Assembly (NCBI GenBank): GCA_045531585.1
Contig: JAZSEH010000022.1
Location: 1-64,000, forward strand
DNA: 64,000 nucleotides
Direction of reading: 5' to 3'
Source: SIG587 sp045531585
Lineage (GTDB): Bacteria; Bacillota; Clostridia; Oscillospirales; Acutalibacteraceae
Below, one piece after another: positions 1 through 8,724 of the stretch. Position numbers and translations under genes: made by a program. Below the pieces are notes generated by a model. The model did no database searches. It saw only the letters and a list, made by a program, of their open reading frames with translations, and was not told where the DNA came from. Numbering within the stretch: position 1 is the stretch's first letter; each line of letters starts with the position of its first letter.

Positions 1-2
1 TA

Positions 3-122
3 TGTAAATAATCTCTGATTATTTACACCGACATCATTGCAATGAATTAGGTGAAATTATTTATATAATTTCACGGACAATTGTTAATTTGTCCGTGAAA
101 AAGCGCATTTGCGCTTTTTCAC
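3..122. repeat. Cluster of perfect inverted repeats
   Basis: Four hairpins lie in 120 bases: 3-12 with 18-27 (10 bp, no mismatch), 51-60 with 65-74 (10 bp), 75-80 with 89-94 (6 bp), and 95-106 with 111-122 (12 bp, ATTT loop). The last three abut each other, and the palindrome CATTGCAATG sits at 35-44. Hairpins 51-74 and 95-122 share the same outer GTGAAA/TTTCAC ends. No long U tract follows, so this is not a plain terminator. It may be a palindromic repeat element or a structured leader; its role is unknown. Confidence 0.6.
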
Positions 123-233
123 CAACCTATTTTCATTATTATAGTATACCGCATTAAATGCAAAAGTCAAGTTTTCTGTTATTTTTACAAGGGAGGATGA
201 ACTATTATTTTTAAGATTATAACCATCTGTTCT

Positions 234-947
234 GTGTCACCGCTAAAGAAACGGGATAAGGGAATTTTTAGGGAAACCATTGATACCGAAGGCGGCGGCT
301 TTGAGCATATACTTATACGCCACAGAAAAAAGCGGGCGCACAGTATGCTTCACCGCATTGTAAAGCACACACAGGTGCCGTTTATCTCACCCCTGCACCC
401 TACCTGCCCAGCGCTTAAAGACCAATACATCCATATACTGAATTTTAATGCACTACTGTATATAATAGTGCATTATCGTCTTACCGAGCTTACACTTTTT
501 GACCCTGAGGGAAGGTACGCCTACAGGCTTAATACTCTTTTAACCCACCTTAAATTTTTGCGGGTAATAACACAGCGTGATGAGCTTTATCAGCAATATA
601 ACGAAGGCTGCTTTGATATGCTTGGAGTATCTGCAGCCATAACCGATGACATATCTTTTTTAAACTGTGATATTGTTTTTGCCGCAGCACCACTACCTAA
701 AAATATAATCCGGAGTAATTTTTTTCTTTTAGGTCAGGGCGGATTTTCAGCCTGCATAGATGAGCTTTTTGTGCCTGAGGCCCAAGCCCTTTGCCCTGCA
801 GGTATAGGGCGTGCTGATTTTTTTACCATGTTGGCAATGGTGAACGGATTTACTCCCCTGCTTAAGGCCGTTCCCAAAATACTTAAAAATGGTGATACCG
901 TTACAGATATTGAAAAACTGCCCATAAAATCGAAAAAAAGAGCGTAA
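234..947 (+). CDS. Conserved-looking hypothetical protein
   Basis: This is a 237-residue protein from a GTG start; I do not recognise the family. The middle alternates hydrophobic strands and helices (LTELTLFDPEG near residue 83, then FDMLGVSAAITDD and CDIVFAAAPLP), which could be a Rossmann-like fold, but no nucleotide-binding motif is clear. There is no signal peptide or membrane segment. The start is uncertain: no Shine-Dalgarno site precedes GTG 234. GGGAGG at 191-196 lies 7 bases before an in-frame ATT at 204, which would add 10 residues. An ATG at 197 opens a five-codon frame (MNYYF, stop) in another phase. The gene lies just upstream of the his operon but the his promoter separates them, so no link to histidine is shown. 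Confidence 0.55.
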   Translation: MSPLKKRDKGIFRETIDTEGGGFEHILIRHRKKRAHSMLHRIVKHTQVPFISPLHPTCPALKDQYIHILNFNALLYIIVHYRLTELTLFDPEGRYAYRLNTLLTHLKFLRVITQRDELYQQYNEGCFDMLGVSAAITDDISFLNCDIVFAAAPLPKNIIRSNFFLLGQGGFSACIDELFVPEAQALCPAGIGRADFFTMLAMVNGFTPLLKAVPKILKNGDTVTDIEKLPIKSKKRA

Positions 948-966
948 ATATTATGTATATTTCAGG

Positions 967-995
967 TTGACTTTAGCGCACTAATGTGATATTAT
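967..995 (+). promoter_or_regulatory. his operon promoter with overlapping operator-like dyad
   Basis: The -35 is TTGACT (967-972), followed by a 17-base spacer and the -10 TATTAT (990-995). An imperfect dyad at 974-991, of the form TAnCnCAnTAnTGnGnTA, fills the spacer and touches the -10. A repressor bound there would block polymerase. The adjacent TrpR-family gene at 1032 is the obvious candidate, which would make the operon self-regulated. The promoter is seen directly; the operator assignment is inference. Confidence 0.7.
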
Positions 996-1031
996 AGTAA
1001 ATCATATAAAAAATTAAGCGAGGAAATATAG

Positions 1032-1322
1032 ATGGAGCATTGGCATTCAACCACAACAGACCGTTTGATAGATACACTCTTAAAGCTTGAAAGCCGTGAG
1101 GAAGGCTATGCCCTTCTCACCGACCTTTGTACCGTTAAGGAGATAAAGGATATGGCACAGCGCCTTGAGGTTGCCCTGCTTTTAAAGGAAGGCAAAAGCT
1201 ATCAGGAAATATCGGCAAGCACCGGCGTAAGCGCCGCCACCATAAGCAGGGTAAGCAGATGCTTAAACTACGGTAGCGGTGGCTATACAAAAGCACTTGA
1301 AAAAATGGAGGACAAGGCTTAA
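1032..1322 (+). CDS. hisR: YerC/TrpR-family regulator, probable histidine repressor HisR
   Basis: This 96-residue protein belongs to the YerC/YecD branch of the TrpR superfamily. A helical N-terminal half (MEHWHSTTTDRLIDTLLKLE) is followed by a helix-turn-helix at about 50-75 (KSYQEISASTGVSAATISRV). In Firmicutes this family has been proposed as the transcriptional regulator of histidine genes. Here it is the first gene of a complete his operon, two bases before hisZ. A dyad over the promoter upstream could be its operator. The length is normal for the family. The ligand is presumably histidine, but that is not visible from sequence. Confidence 0.85.
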   Translation: MEHWHSTTTDRLIDTLLKLESREEGYALLTDLCTVKEIKDMAQRLEVALLLKEGKSYQEISASTGVSAATISRVSRCLNYGSGGYTKALEKMEDKA

Positions 1323-1323
1323 A

Positions 1324-2436
1324 ATGATGGATATGCAACTAAAGCTGGAGGAGCAGGCAAGCTTAAAGCTTCGCCGCCTTTACAGACTACACGGATACAA
1401 TCAGTACAAAATGAATAAGTTTGAGGAGTACGACCTGTACGTAAGGAATAAGGATTTCCTTATTTCCGACAGCGTTATCACCTTTACCGATACAAACGGC
1501 AGGCTTCTTGCACTAAAGCCAGACGTTACCCTTTCCATTATAAAAAACACCCGTGACGAGGGTACCTTAAATAAGGTATATTATGATGAAAACGTATACA
1601 GAATATCGGAATCCACAGGCTCCTATAAAGAGATAAAGCAGGTAGGTCTTGAATGCATAGGTGATATTGACACTTATCTTATGTATGAGGTATTATCCCT
1701 TGCGGTAAAAAGTCTAAAAACCGTAGCCGAAAGCTACGTGTTGGATATTGCCGATTTAAAGATAACCGCCGCTTTGCTTGACGGTATAACCGATGATTCC
1801 GCTCTTAAACGCAATATAGTAAAATGTATAAGCGATAAAAACATTCACGAGCTGGAAGCGCTCCTTGTTGGCGCACCCAAGGACTACAGCGAGGCGCTTA
1901 AATCACTTATAAGCATATACGGAAGCCCTGCTCAGGTGCTCCCTGCTTTGCACAAAGTGCTTGACCCTGTTTTGCCCTTTGGCATGCTTGAGGACCTTGA
2001 GGAAGTTACCGCCCTGCTTGAAAAGGAGCATATAAGTGATGCAGTACGCATTGACTTTTCGGTAATAAATGATATAAAATATTATAATGGCATAGTGTTC
2101 AAAGGCTTCGTTAACGGAATTGCCAGCGGCGTTTTATCCGGCGGCAGGTATGACAGTCTGCTTAAAAGAATGGGCAAAAGCTGCGGTGCAATAGGCTTTG
2201 CTGTTTACCTTGACCTGATTGAGGAATTAAATGCACCCCGCAGTGAATATGATGTTGACGCGGTATTTCTTTATGATGACGACACCGACCTTTACGCACT
2301 TTCCGAAAGGATGGCTGCCTTTGCAGATTCGGGAGAAAGCGTTACCGCCCTTAAAAAGCTTCCTCAAAAGCTTAAATACAGACGATTGTTTAAATATTCA
2401 GGAAAGGAAGTGACCTGCATTGAAAACAATGCTTAA
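1324..2436 (+). CDS. hisZ: ATP phosphoribosyltransferase regulatory subunit HisZ
   Basis: HisZ is a catalytically inactive histidyl-tRNA synthetase paralogue that forms a complex with short HisG and is needed for its activity and histidine feedback. The 370-residue protein carries class II synthetase-like motifs: ALKPDVTLSIIK near residue 60 (motif 2-like region) and GGRYDSLLKRMG with AIGFAVYLD near 270-290 (motif 3 region). I chose ATG 1324, with GGAGG at 1307-1311 upstream. A frame opening at 1279 would overlap hisR and lacks such a site. The 3' end overlaps hisG by 17 bases, consistent with translational coupling of a two-subunit enzyme. Confidence 0.92.
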   Translation: MMDMQLKLEEQASLKLRRLYRLHGYNQYKMNKFEEYDLYVRNKDFLISDSVITFTDTNGRLLALKPDVTLSIIKNTRDEGTLNKVYYDENVYRISESTGSYKEIKQVGLECIGDIDTYLMYEVLSLAVKSLKTVAESYVLDIADLKITAALLDGITDDSALKRNIVKCISDKNIHELEALLVGAPKDYSEALKSLISIYGSPAQVLPALHKVLDPVLPFGMLEDLEEVTALLEKEHISDAVRIDFSVINDIKYYNGIVFKGFVNGIASGVLSGGRYDSLLKRMGKSCGAIGFAVYLDLIEELNAPRSEYDVDAVFLYDDDTDLYALSERMAAFADSGESVTALKKLPQKLKYRRLFKYSGKEVTCIENNA

Positions 2437-3049
2437 CATAGCTCTGCCCAAGGGCAGGCTGGGTGAACGGGTCTATTCCATGTTTGAAAAGGCAGGCTTT
2501 GGCTGTCCCTCAATCAGGGAGGAAAGCCGTAAGCTTATATTTGAGAATGAGGAGCTGGGCGTTCGTTATTTCTGGGTAAAGCCCAGCGACGTTGCAATTT
2601 ACGTTGAGCGTGCCGCCGCCGATATTGGCGTAGCAGGAAAGGATATTTTGCTTGAATACTCGCCCGACGTGTATGAGCTTTTGGACCTTAAAACAGGCAA
2701 CTGCCGTATGGCGGTAGCCGCCAAAAAGGGTTTCCGTGACGACCCTCAAAGGACACTTAAGGTGGCAACAAAGTTTTCAAATATTGCAAAAAGCCATTAT
2801 AACTCCCTTGGCCGAGATATTGATATAATACACCTTAACGGCTCCATTGAAATAGCACCTATTTTAGGTCTTTCGGACGTTATTGTGGATATTGTGGAAA
2901 CCGGCACAACACTTAAGGAAAACGACCTTGAGGTGGTGGACACCATAGTTCCCATAAGTGCTCGCCTTATTTCCAACAAAGCAAGCTTTAAGTTTAAGGG
3001 TGAAGCCATAAATACTCTTGTGAACAACCTTAGGAAGGACATTTTATAA
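2420..3049 (+). CDS. hisG: ATP phosphoribosyltransferase catalytic subunit, short form
   Basis: HisG catalyses the first step of histidine synthesis, ATP plus PRPP to phosphoribosyl-ATP. The 209-residue length is the short form (HisGS), which lacks the C-terminal regulatory domain and depends on HisZ, encoded just upstream. Typical motifs are ALPKGRLGERV near the N terminus, the central DIGVAGKDIL, and the PRPP-loop-like DIVETGTTLKEN near 160-171. The start is TTG 2420 with an AAGGAAG site at 2404-2410. ATG 2429 is an alternative that would drop three residues. hisD begins on the last base of the stop codon. Confidence 0.95.
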   Translation: MKTMLNIALPKGRLGERVYSMFEKAGFGCPSIREESRKLIFENEELGVRYFWVKPSDVAIYVERAAADIGVAGKDILLEYSPDVYELLDLKTGNCRMAVAAKKGFRDDPQRTLKVATKFSNIAKSHYNSLGRDIDIIHLNGSIEIAPILGLSDVIVDIVETGTTLKENDLEVVDTIVPISARLISNKASFKFKGEAINTLVNNLRKDIL

Positions 3050-4329
3050 TGATTAAGATAATGAAATACGGGCAGGTGGCAAACAGTGAAATATTTGCCC
3101 GTGTTACCCCCGAATTTGACGTTGCCGAAATAGTAAGCGGCATAATTAAGAACGTAAGAGAAAACGGAGACAAGGCACTTTTCGAGTACACCGAAAGGTT
3201 TGACGGAGCAAGTCTATCCTCCCTTCAGGTAACAAAGGAGGAAATTGAGGAAGCCTTAGGCCTTGTTGAGCCTAAATTTCTTCAGGTGCTTAGCACCGCC
3301 GCCGCAAATATAAGAAAATTTCACGAAAAGCAGGTAAGAAACAGTTTTATAATCAATGACGAAAACGGCATAGTTATGGGTCAAAAGGTTATTCCCGTTG
3401 ATGCGGCAGGCCTTTACGTGCCCGGTGGCACCGCGGCTTATCCCTCCACCGTGCTTATGGACTCCATCCCTGCTAAAATTGCAGGCTGTAAGGAGGTTGT
3501 TATGGTAACTCCTCCCGGAAAAGACGGTAAGGTAAACCCCGTTATTTTAGCCGCCGCAAGCATTGCAGGTATTGATAAGATATTTAAGGTTGGCGGCGCA
3601 CAGGCCGTTGCCGCTCTTGCTTACGGTACCCAGAGTATACCCAAGGTGGACAAAATCGTCGGCCCCGGCAACGCCTTTGTGGCCGAGGCTAAAAAGCAGG
3701 TGTACGGCGTTGTTTCCATTGATATGATTGCTGGCCCCAGCGAAATACTTATTGTTGCCGACGGTAAAAGCTCTGCAAAATGCGTTGCTGCCGACCTGTT
3801 ATCTCAGGCGGAGCACGATAAGCTTGCAAGCGCAGTTCTTGTTACCGACAGTATGGATTTATCCCTCAAAGTAAGCGAGGAGCTTGAAAAGCAGATACCG
3901 CTTTTAGAGCGCAGTGAAATTGCCCGTGCCTCTATTGATAACAACGGTAAAATAATTGTTGCCGAAAGTCTTGACGCGGCCATTGAAATTGCAAATGAGA
4001 TAGCCCCTGAGCATCTTGAGCTTTGTGTGGACAACCCCTTTGACTACCTTGATGCCATTCGCCACGCGGGCTCCATATTTATGGGCAGAAACTGTCCTGA
4101 AGCGCTGGGCGACTACCTTGCAGGCCCTAACCACACCCTGCCCACCAGCGGTACTGCAAAGTTTTCCTCCCCACTTTCGGTGGATGATTTTGTTAAAAAG
4201 ACCCAGTACACCTATTATACAAGAGACGCTTTGGAGCGCGTGGCAAGGGACGTTGAGTTTTTTGCCGCTAAGGAGGGGCTCACCGCCCACGCTAAAAGCG
4301 CGGTTATACGACTTGAGGAAGATAAATGA
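3049..4329 (+). CDS. hisD: Histidinol dehydrogenase
   Basis: HisD oxidises L-histidinol to histidine in two NAD-dependent steps and uses zinc. The 426-residue protein has the family landmarks: VPGGTAAYPSTVLM near 125, KIVGPGNAFVAEAKKQVYG, IDMIAGPSEILIVAD, the SQAEHDKLA metal-site segment near 260, and LAGPNHTLPTSGTA near 360. The length is normal. It starts on the last base of the hisG stop and overlaps hisC by four bases (ATGA), so it is tightly coupled within the operon. Confidence 0.97.
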   Translation: MIKIMKYGQVANSEIFARVTPEFDVAEIVSGIIKNVRENGDKALFEYTERFDGASLSSLQVTKEEIEEALGLVEPKFLQVLSTAAANIRKFHEKQVRNSFIINDENGIVMGQKVIPVDAAGLYVPGGTAAYPSTVLMDSIPAKIAGCKEVVMVTPPGKDGKVNPVILAAASIAGIDKIFKVGGAQAVAALAYGTQSIPKVDKIVGPGNAFVAEAKKQVYGVVSIDMIAGPSEILIVADGKSSAKCVAADLLSQAEHDKLASAVLVTDSMDLSLKVSEELEKQIPLLERSEIARASIDNNGKIIVAESLDAAIEIANEIAPEHLELCVDNPFDYLDAIRHAGSIFMGRNCPEALGDYLAGPNHTLPTSGTAKFSSPLSVDDFVKKTQYTYYTRDALERVARDVEFFAAKEGLTAHAKSAVIRLEEDK

Positions 4330-5390
4330 GTAGATTTTTAAGTCCTGAATATGCGGCACTGACCCCCTACACTCCGGGCGAACAACCGCAGGATATGAAA
4401 TACATAAAGCTTAACACCAACGAATCCCCCTTCCCTCCCGGTGAAAGGGCAATAGCCGCCGCAACTGCGGCCGCCAAAAGGCTTAACCTTTACAGTGACC
4501 CTGAATGTCGTCTGCTTACAAAGGCCATAGCCGAAAGGTACGGGGTTGAGCCTGAAAACGTTGTAGTTACCAACGGCTCGGACGAGGTGCTTAACTTTGC
4601 CTTTATGGCCTACTGTGATAAAAACACAGGCGCCGCCGCTCCCGATATAAGCTACGGCTTTTATCCCGTTTTTGCAGGGGTAAACAACGTGGATTATACT
4701 CCCATCCCCTTAAAGGATGACCTGACCATTGATGTAACCGATTATTTTGGTTTGCATAAAACCATATTTATCGCTAATCCCAATGCTCCTACAGGTATTG
4801 CTCTTACCCCTGAGGAGATTGAGACAATACTTATAAACAATCCCGATAATATAGTTTTAATTGATGAGGCCTACGTAGATTTTGGCGCACGCTCCTGTGT
4901 TGAGCTTACCAAAAAATACGATAACCTGCTGGTTACAATGACCTTTTCAAAATCACGCTCTCTGGCGGGAGGCAGGCTTGGCTTTGGTATAGCAAGCAAG
5001 GAGATTATAAGGGACCTTAACACCATCCGCTATTCCACCAACCCCTATAACGTAAACTCTATGACAATGGCGGCAGGTATTGGCCTTTTAGAGGATGAAG
5101 AAACCACAATAAAAAACTGTAAGACCATTGCCGAAAACCGCGAATACACCGTAAGTCAGCTTCAAAAATTAGGCTTTGAGCTTACCGATTCCCTTGCAAA
5201 TTTTATATTTGCAAAGCACAAGGCTATTGGCGGTGAGGAGCTTTATAAGGAGCTTAAGCGCCGCGGAATACTTGTAAGGCATTTCACCCATTATAGGATT
5301 AAGGATTATAATCGCATTACCATTGGTACTAAGGAGCAAATGGATGCCCTTATAACCACCGTAAAGAAGATATTGGAGGAAATAAAATGA
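4326..5390 (+). CDS. hisC: Histidinol-phosphate aminotransferase
   Basis: HisC is a PLP-dependent fold-type I aminotransferase that converts imidazole-acetol phosphate to histidinol phosphate using glutamate. The 354-residue protein shows KLNTNESPFPPG near the N terminus, the substrate-site NPNAPTG near 152, LIDEAYVDF, and the PLP lysine in TFSKSRSLAGGRLGFG. It overlaps hisD upstream and hisB downstream by four bases each. Class I aminotransferases vary in substrate, but the operon context makes the assignment secure. Confidence 0.96.
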   Translation: MSRFLSPEYAALTPYTPGEQPQDMKYIKLNTNESPFPPGERAIAAATAAAKRLNLYSDPECRLLTKAIAERYGVEPENVVVTNGSDEVLNFAFMAYCDKNTGAAAPDISYGFYPVFAGVNNVDYTPIPLKDDLTIDVTDYFGLHKTIFIANPNAPTGIALTPEEIETILINNPDNIVLIDEAYVDFGARSCVELTKKYDNLLVTMTFSKSRSLAGGRLGFGIASKEIIRDLNTIRYSTNPYNVNSMTMAAGIGLLEDEETTIKNCKTIAENREYTVSQLQKLGFELTDSLANFIFAKHKAIGGEELYKELKRRGILVRHFTHYRIKDYNRITIGTKEQMDALITTVKKILEEIK

Positions 5391-5974
5391 GAACAGTCGA
5401 AATCACCAGAAAAACCAATGAAACCGATATTGCCCTTGCCTTGAATCTTGACGGAAAGGGTGCAAGCGATATTAACACGGGCTGTGGCTTTCTTGACCAT
5501 ATGCTTACCCTTTTTGCCCGTCACGGCAGATTTGATATAAAGCTTACCTGCAAGGGCGACACCTTTGTTGACGACCACCACACCGTGGAGGATATAGGCA
5601 TTGCTCTTGGTAAAGCCTTTGATGAGGCTCTTGGTGACAAACGCGGTATTGTGCGCTACGGCGATATAGTTTTACCTATGGACGAGGCTCTTATTTTAGC
5701 GGCCACAGATATTTCGGGTCGCAGTATGCTTTGCTACTCACTAAACCCCGGTACCGAAAAGGTTGGCACCTTTGACACCCAGCTTGTGCAGGAGTTCTGG
5801 CTTGGCTTTACACGAAATGCAAACATTACTTTACATATAAAACAGCTTGACGGAAGCAACGCCCACCACATAATTGAGGGTGCCTTTAAAGCCGTTGCCC
5901 GCACCTTAAAGGCGGCTGTAAGCATTGATGAGGAATTTAAGGATGAGATAATGTCCACGAAGGGAGTACTATAG
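5387..5974 (+). CDS. hisB: Imidazoleglycerol-phosphate dehydratase
   Basis: This manganese enzyme dehydrates imidazole glycerol phosphate to imidazole acetol phosphate. At 195 residues it is the monofunctional form without the phosphatase domain found in enterics, so a separate phosphatase is needed (see 8721). Metal-binding motifs are GFLDHMLTLFARHG near 37, DDHHTVEDIGIALG near 64 and NAHHIIEGAFKA near 160. The end, STKGVL, is typical. It is coupled to hisC by a four-base overlap. Confidence 0.96.
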   Translation: MRTVEITRKTNETDIALALNLDGKGASDINTGCGFLDHMLTLFARHGRFDIKLTCKGDTFVDDHHTVEDIGIALGKAFDEALGDKRGIVRYGDIVLPMDEALILAATDISGRSMLCYSLNPGTEKVGTFDTQLVQEFWLGFTRNANITLHIKQLDGSNAHHIIEGAFKAVARTLKAAVSIDEEFKDEIMSTKGVL

Positions 5975-5975
5975 C

Positions 5976-6584
5976 TTGATAGCCATTGTTGATTACGGGG
6001 TAGGTAATCTTTTCTCCCTGAAAAGTTCCCTTAACGCTATTGGCGCAAAGGTTTGCGTAACCTGTGATGCCGATGAAATAAAAAAGGCAGATAAAATAAT
6101 ACTGCCCGGTGTTGGCGCCTTTGGCGATGCGGCGCAAAAGCTTAGAGAAAGCGGACTTGATACCGTTATAAAGGAGCAGGCCTTGGCAGGAAAGCCGTTA
6201 CTTGGCATCTGCCTTGGTATGCAGTTGCTTTTTGATAAAAGCTTTGAATACGGTGAGCATACAGGCCTGGGCCTTATCCCCGGTGAGATACGTCCCATAG
6301 GTGAGGTCGTACCTAATGGTACCAAGATACCCCATATGGGCTGGAATGCCCTTGATTTCACCAAAGAGAATTGTCCTATTTTTAAATACATAAAGCAGGG
6401 CGACCACGTATATTTTGTTCACTCCTACTTTGGTACCCGCTGTGAGCAAAGCACCGTTGCCACTGCCTATTACGAGGCTCCCCTGACCGCGGCGGTAAGG
6501 CGCAACAATATTTACGGTTGCCAATTCCACCCCGAAAAAAGCGGTGAGGTGGGACTTAACATTTTACGCGCTTTTTGCGAATAG
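5976..6584 (+). CDS. hisH: Imidazole glycerol phosphate synthase, glutaminase subunit
   Basis: HisH hydrolyses glutamine and channels ammonia to HisF. The 202-residue class I glutamine amidotransferase has its nucleophile at Cys79 (LLGICLGMQLLF) and the His-Glu pair in GCQFHPEKSG near 180. The start is TTG 5976, preceded by AAGGGAG in the hisB 3' end; it gives the usual N terminus MIAIVDYGVGN. Its partner hisF lies two genes downstream. Confidence 0.96.
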   Translation: MIAIVDYGVGNLFSLKSSLNAIGAKVCVTCDADEIKKADKIILPGVGAFGDAAQKLRESGLDTVIKEQALAGKPLLGICLGMQLLFDKSFEYGEHTGLGLIPGEIRPIGEVVPNGTKIPHMGWNALDFTKENCPIFKYIKQGDHVYFVHSYFGTRCEQSTVATAYYEAPLTAAVRRNNIYGCQFHPEKSGEVGLNILRAFCE

Positions 6585-6596
6585 GAGATTTAAAGA

Positions 6597-7313
6597 ATGC
6601 TTATTTTCCCTGCAATAGATTTATACGAGGGCAAGGCGGTACGTCTTTTTAAGGGCGACTATGCCCAAATGACTGTATATAGCCAGCACCCTGAACAGGT
6701 TGCCGCCGATTTTGAAAAGGCAGGCGCAACCTGCATACATCTTGTTGACCTTGAGGGTGCCAAGAACGGCACCACACCCAACCTTGAAACGGTTAAGAAA
6801 ATTGTAGGCTCCACCTCCTTATTTTCCGAAATAGGCGGTGGCATACGCAATATGGATACCGTTAAAAAATATCTTGATGCAGGCGTTAGCCGTGTTATTT
6901 TAGGCACCGCCGCAGTTACCGATGAGGATTTTCTGAAAAACGCGGTGGAGCAGTACGGCGAGAGAATAGCCGTTGGCGTTGACATTAAGGATGGCGAGGT
7001 AGCCATTAAGGGTTGGACCCAGGGCGGTGGAATCAATGCCTTTGAGTTCTGCCGCAAGCTTGAAAAAATAGGCGTTAAAACCATAATTTGTACCGATATT
7101 TCCAAGGACGGTGCTATGCAGGGCACCAATCATCAGCTATATAAGGCTTTAAGTGAGGAATTCTCTCTTGACATAGTGGCCTCAGGCGGTGTATCATCTT
7201 TAGATGACATTAAACGCCTTTATGACCTTGGCATTTACGGTGCCATAATAGGAAAGGCTTACTATACCGGTGCAATTGATCTTAAAAGTGCTATAGAGGT
7301 GGCCCAATGTTAA
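6597..7313 (+). CDS. hisA: ProFAR isomerase
   Basis: HisA performs the Amadori rearrangement of ProFAR to PRFAR. It is a 238-residue half-barrel-duplicated TIM barrel related to HisF. The catalytic aspartates lie in PAIDLYEGKAV near residue 8 and ICTDISKDGAMQGTN near 130. Phosphate-binding glycines are seen in EIGGGIRN and VASGGVSSLDD. The 3' end overlaps hisF by seven bases. Confidence 0.96.
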   Translation: MLIFPAIDLYEGKAVRLFKGDYAQMTVYSQHPEQVAADFEKAGATCIHLVDLEGAKNGTTPNLETVKKIVGSTSLFSEIGGGIRNMDTVKKYLDAGVSRVILGTAAVTDEDFLKNAVEQYGERIAVGVDIKDGEVAIKGWTQGGGINAFEFCRKLEKIGVKTIICTDISKDGAMQGTNHQLYKALSEEFSLDIVASGGVSSLDDIKRLYDLGIYGAIIGKAYYTGAIDLKSAIEVAQC

Positions 7314-8065
7314 CCAAACGTATTATCCCCTGCCTTGACGTTAAGGACGGCAGGGTTGTAAAGGGAGTAAATTTTGAAGGACTAAGTGACGTTTCCTCCC
7401 CTGTTTCCCTTGCAAAATATTATAGTGAAGCAGGAGCAGACGAGCTTGTTTTTTACGATATTACCGCCTCCGCCGAGGGCAGGCGCCTTTTTACCGATAT
7501 TTTAACACAGGTTGCCTCCACCATTTTTATTCCCCTTTGTGTAGGCGGCGGCATAAACAGTGTTGCAGATTTTGACAGGGTGCTTAAATGCGGTGCCGAC
7601 AAGGTAAGCGTTAACTCGGGCGCCATTAAAAATCCCGCCCTTATAGGTGAGGCAGCCAAGCTTTACGGGGACCAATGCGTGGTGCTTTCGGTTGATATAA
7701 AACGTGTTGACGGCGTTTTCCGTGTTTTTGCCCGAGGCGGCAGAGATAATACGGGAATGGAAGCCATAGAATGGATAAAGCGCTGTGTTGACGCAGGTGC
7801 CGGCGAGGTGGTTGTTAACTCCATTGACACCGACGGCGTAAAGGGCGGCTTTGACATTGAGATGCTTAATGCCGTGTGCAGTGCAGTATCGGTACCTGTT
7901 ATTGCCTCAGGCGGTGCAGGCTGTATACAGCATTTTACCCATCTTTTTAAAACCTTGCCTAAGGTGGATGCAGGGCTTGCGGCCTCAATATTCCATTTTG
8001 GTGAGGTTAAAATAAAGGACTTAAAAAATGAACTTAAATCACAGGGTATACCTGTTAGAATATGA
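7307..8065 (+). CDS. hisF: Imidazole glycerol phosphate synthase, cyclase subunit
   Basis: HisF uses ammonia from HisH to close the imidazole ring, giving imidazole glycerol phosphate and AICAR. The 252-residue TIM barrel carries the catalytic Asp in PCLDVKDGRVVKG (Asp11) and the second Asp in VNSIDTDGVKGG near 130. Phosphate loops are LCVGGGIN and VIASGGAG. The length is normal. Confidence 0.97.
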   Translation: MLTKRIIPCLDVKDGRVVKGVNFEGLSDVSSPVSLAKYYSEAGADELVFYDITASAEGRRLFTDILTQVASTIFIPLCVGGGINSVADFDRVLKCGADKVSVNSGAIKNPALIGEAAKLYGDQCVVLSVDIKRVDGVFRVFARGGRDNTGMEAIEWIKRCVDAGAGEVVVNSIDTDGVKGGFDIEMLNAVCSAVSVPVIASGGAGCIQHFTHLFKTLPKVDAGLAASIFHFGEVKIKDLKNELKSQGIPVRI

Positions 8066-8073
8066 GGTAATTT

Positions 8074-8724
8074 ATGATTAACGTAGAAGAACTTAAATTT
8101 GACGAAAAGGGACTTATTCCTGCCATTGTTGTGGATGCCCACAGCAAGAAGGTGCTTACCCTTGCCTATATGAACAAGGAAAGCCTTAAAATTTCCATGG
8201 AAAAGGGACTTACCTGTTTTTACAGCCGCTCAAGGGACGAGCTTTGGCTTAAGGGTGAAACCAGCGGAAACTATCAGCACATTGTTTCCATTACCGCCGA
8301 TTGCGACAAGGATGCCCTTACCGTTATGGTGGAAAAGGACGGTCCCGCCTGCCATTTAGGCTCGGATTCCTGCTTCACCAATACCCTTTGGGAAAGTGAA
8401 GAAAAGAGTGAATTCTCCCTTGATATTCTTATGAATATGATTGAAGGCCGTAAAACCGAGAAAAAAGAAGGCTCCTACACCACATATCTTTTTGAAAAGG
8501 GTATTGATAAGATACTTAAAAAGGTAGGAGAAGAATCCACCGAGGTTATTATTGCAGGCAAGGCAAATGATAAGGCCGAAACTGTTTATGAAATTTCCGA
8601 CCTTACCTATCATATACTCGTACTTATGGTGGAGATGGGTATCTCCCTTGAGGATATAAGGAAGGAGCTTGCTTCCCGTCACGTTATAGACCATAAAATA
8701 AAGCAGGAGAAAATGACAAAATGA
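8074..8724 (+). CDS. hisIE: Phosphoribosyl-AMP cyclohydrolase / phosphoribosyl-ATP pyrophosphatase
   Basis: This bifunctional fusion does steps two and three of histidine synthesis. The N-terminal HisI domain (about 1-115) has LAYMNKESL, TCFYSRSRDELW and zinc cysteines in TADCDKDAL and ACHLGSDSCF. The C-terminal HisE domain (about 120-216) has the all-alpha pyrophosphohydrolase signature KKVGEESTEVIIAGK and the EISDLTYHILVLM helix. The order is opposite to their reaction order but normal for the fusion. It overlaps the following phosphatase by four bases. Confidence 0.96.
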   Translation: MINVEELKFDEKGLIPAIVVDAHSKKVLTLAYMNKESLKISMEKGLTCFYSRSRDELWLKGETSGNYQHIVSITADCDKDALTVMVEKDGPACHLGSDSCFTNTLWESEEKSEFSLDILMNMIEGRKTEKKEGSYTTYLFEKGIDKILKKVGEESTEVIIAGKANDKAETVYEISDLTYHILVLMVEMGISLEDIRKELASRHVIDHKIKQEKMTK

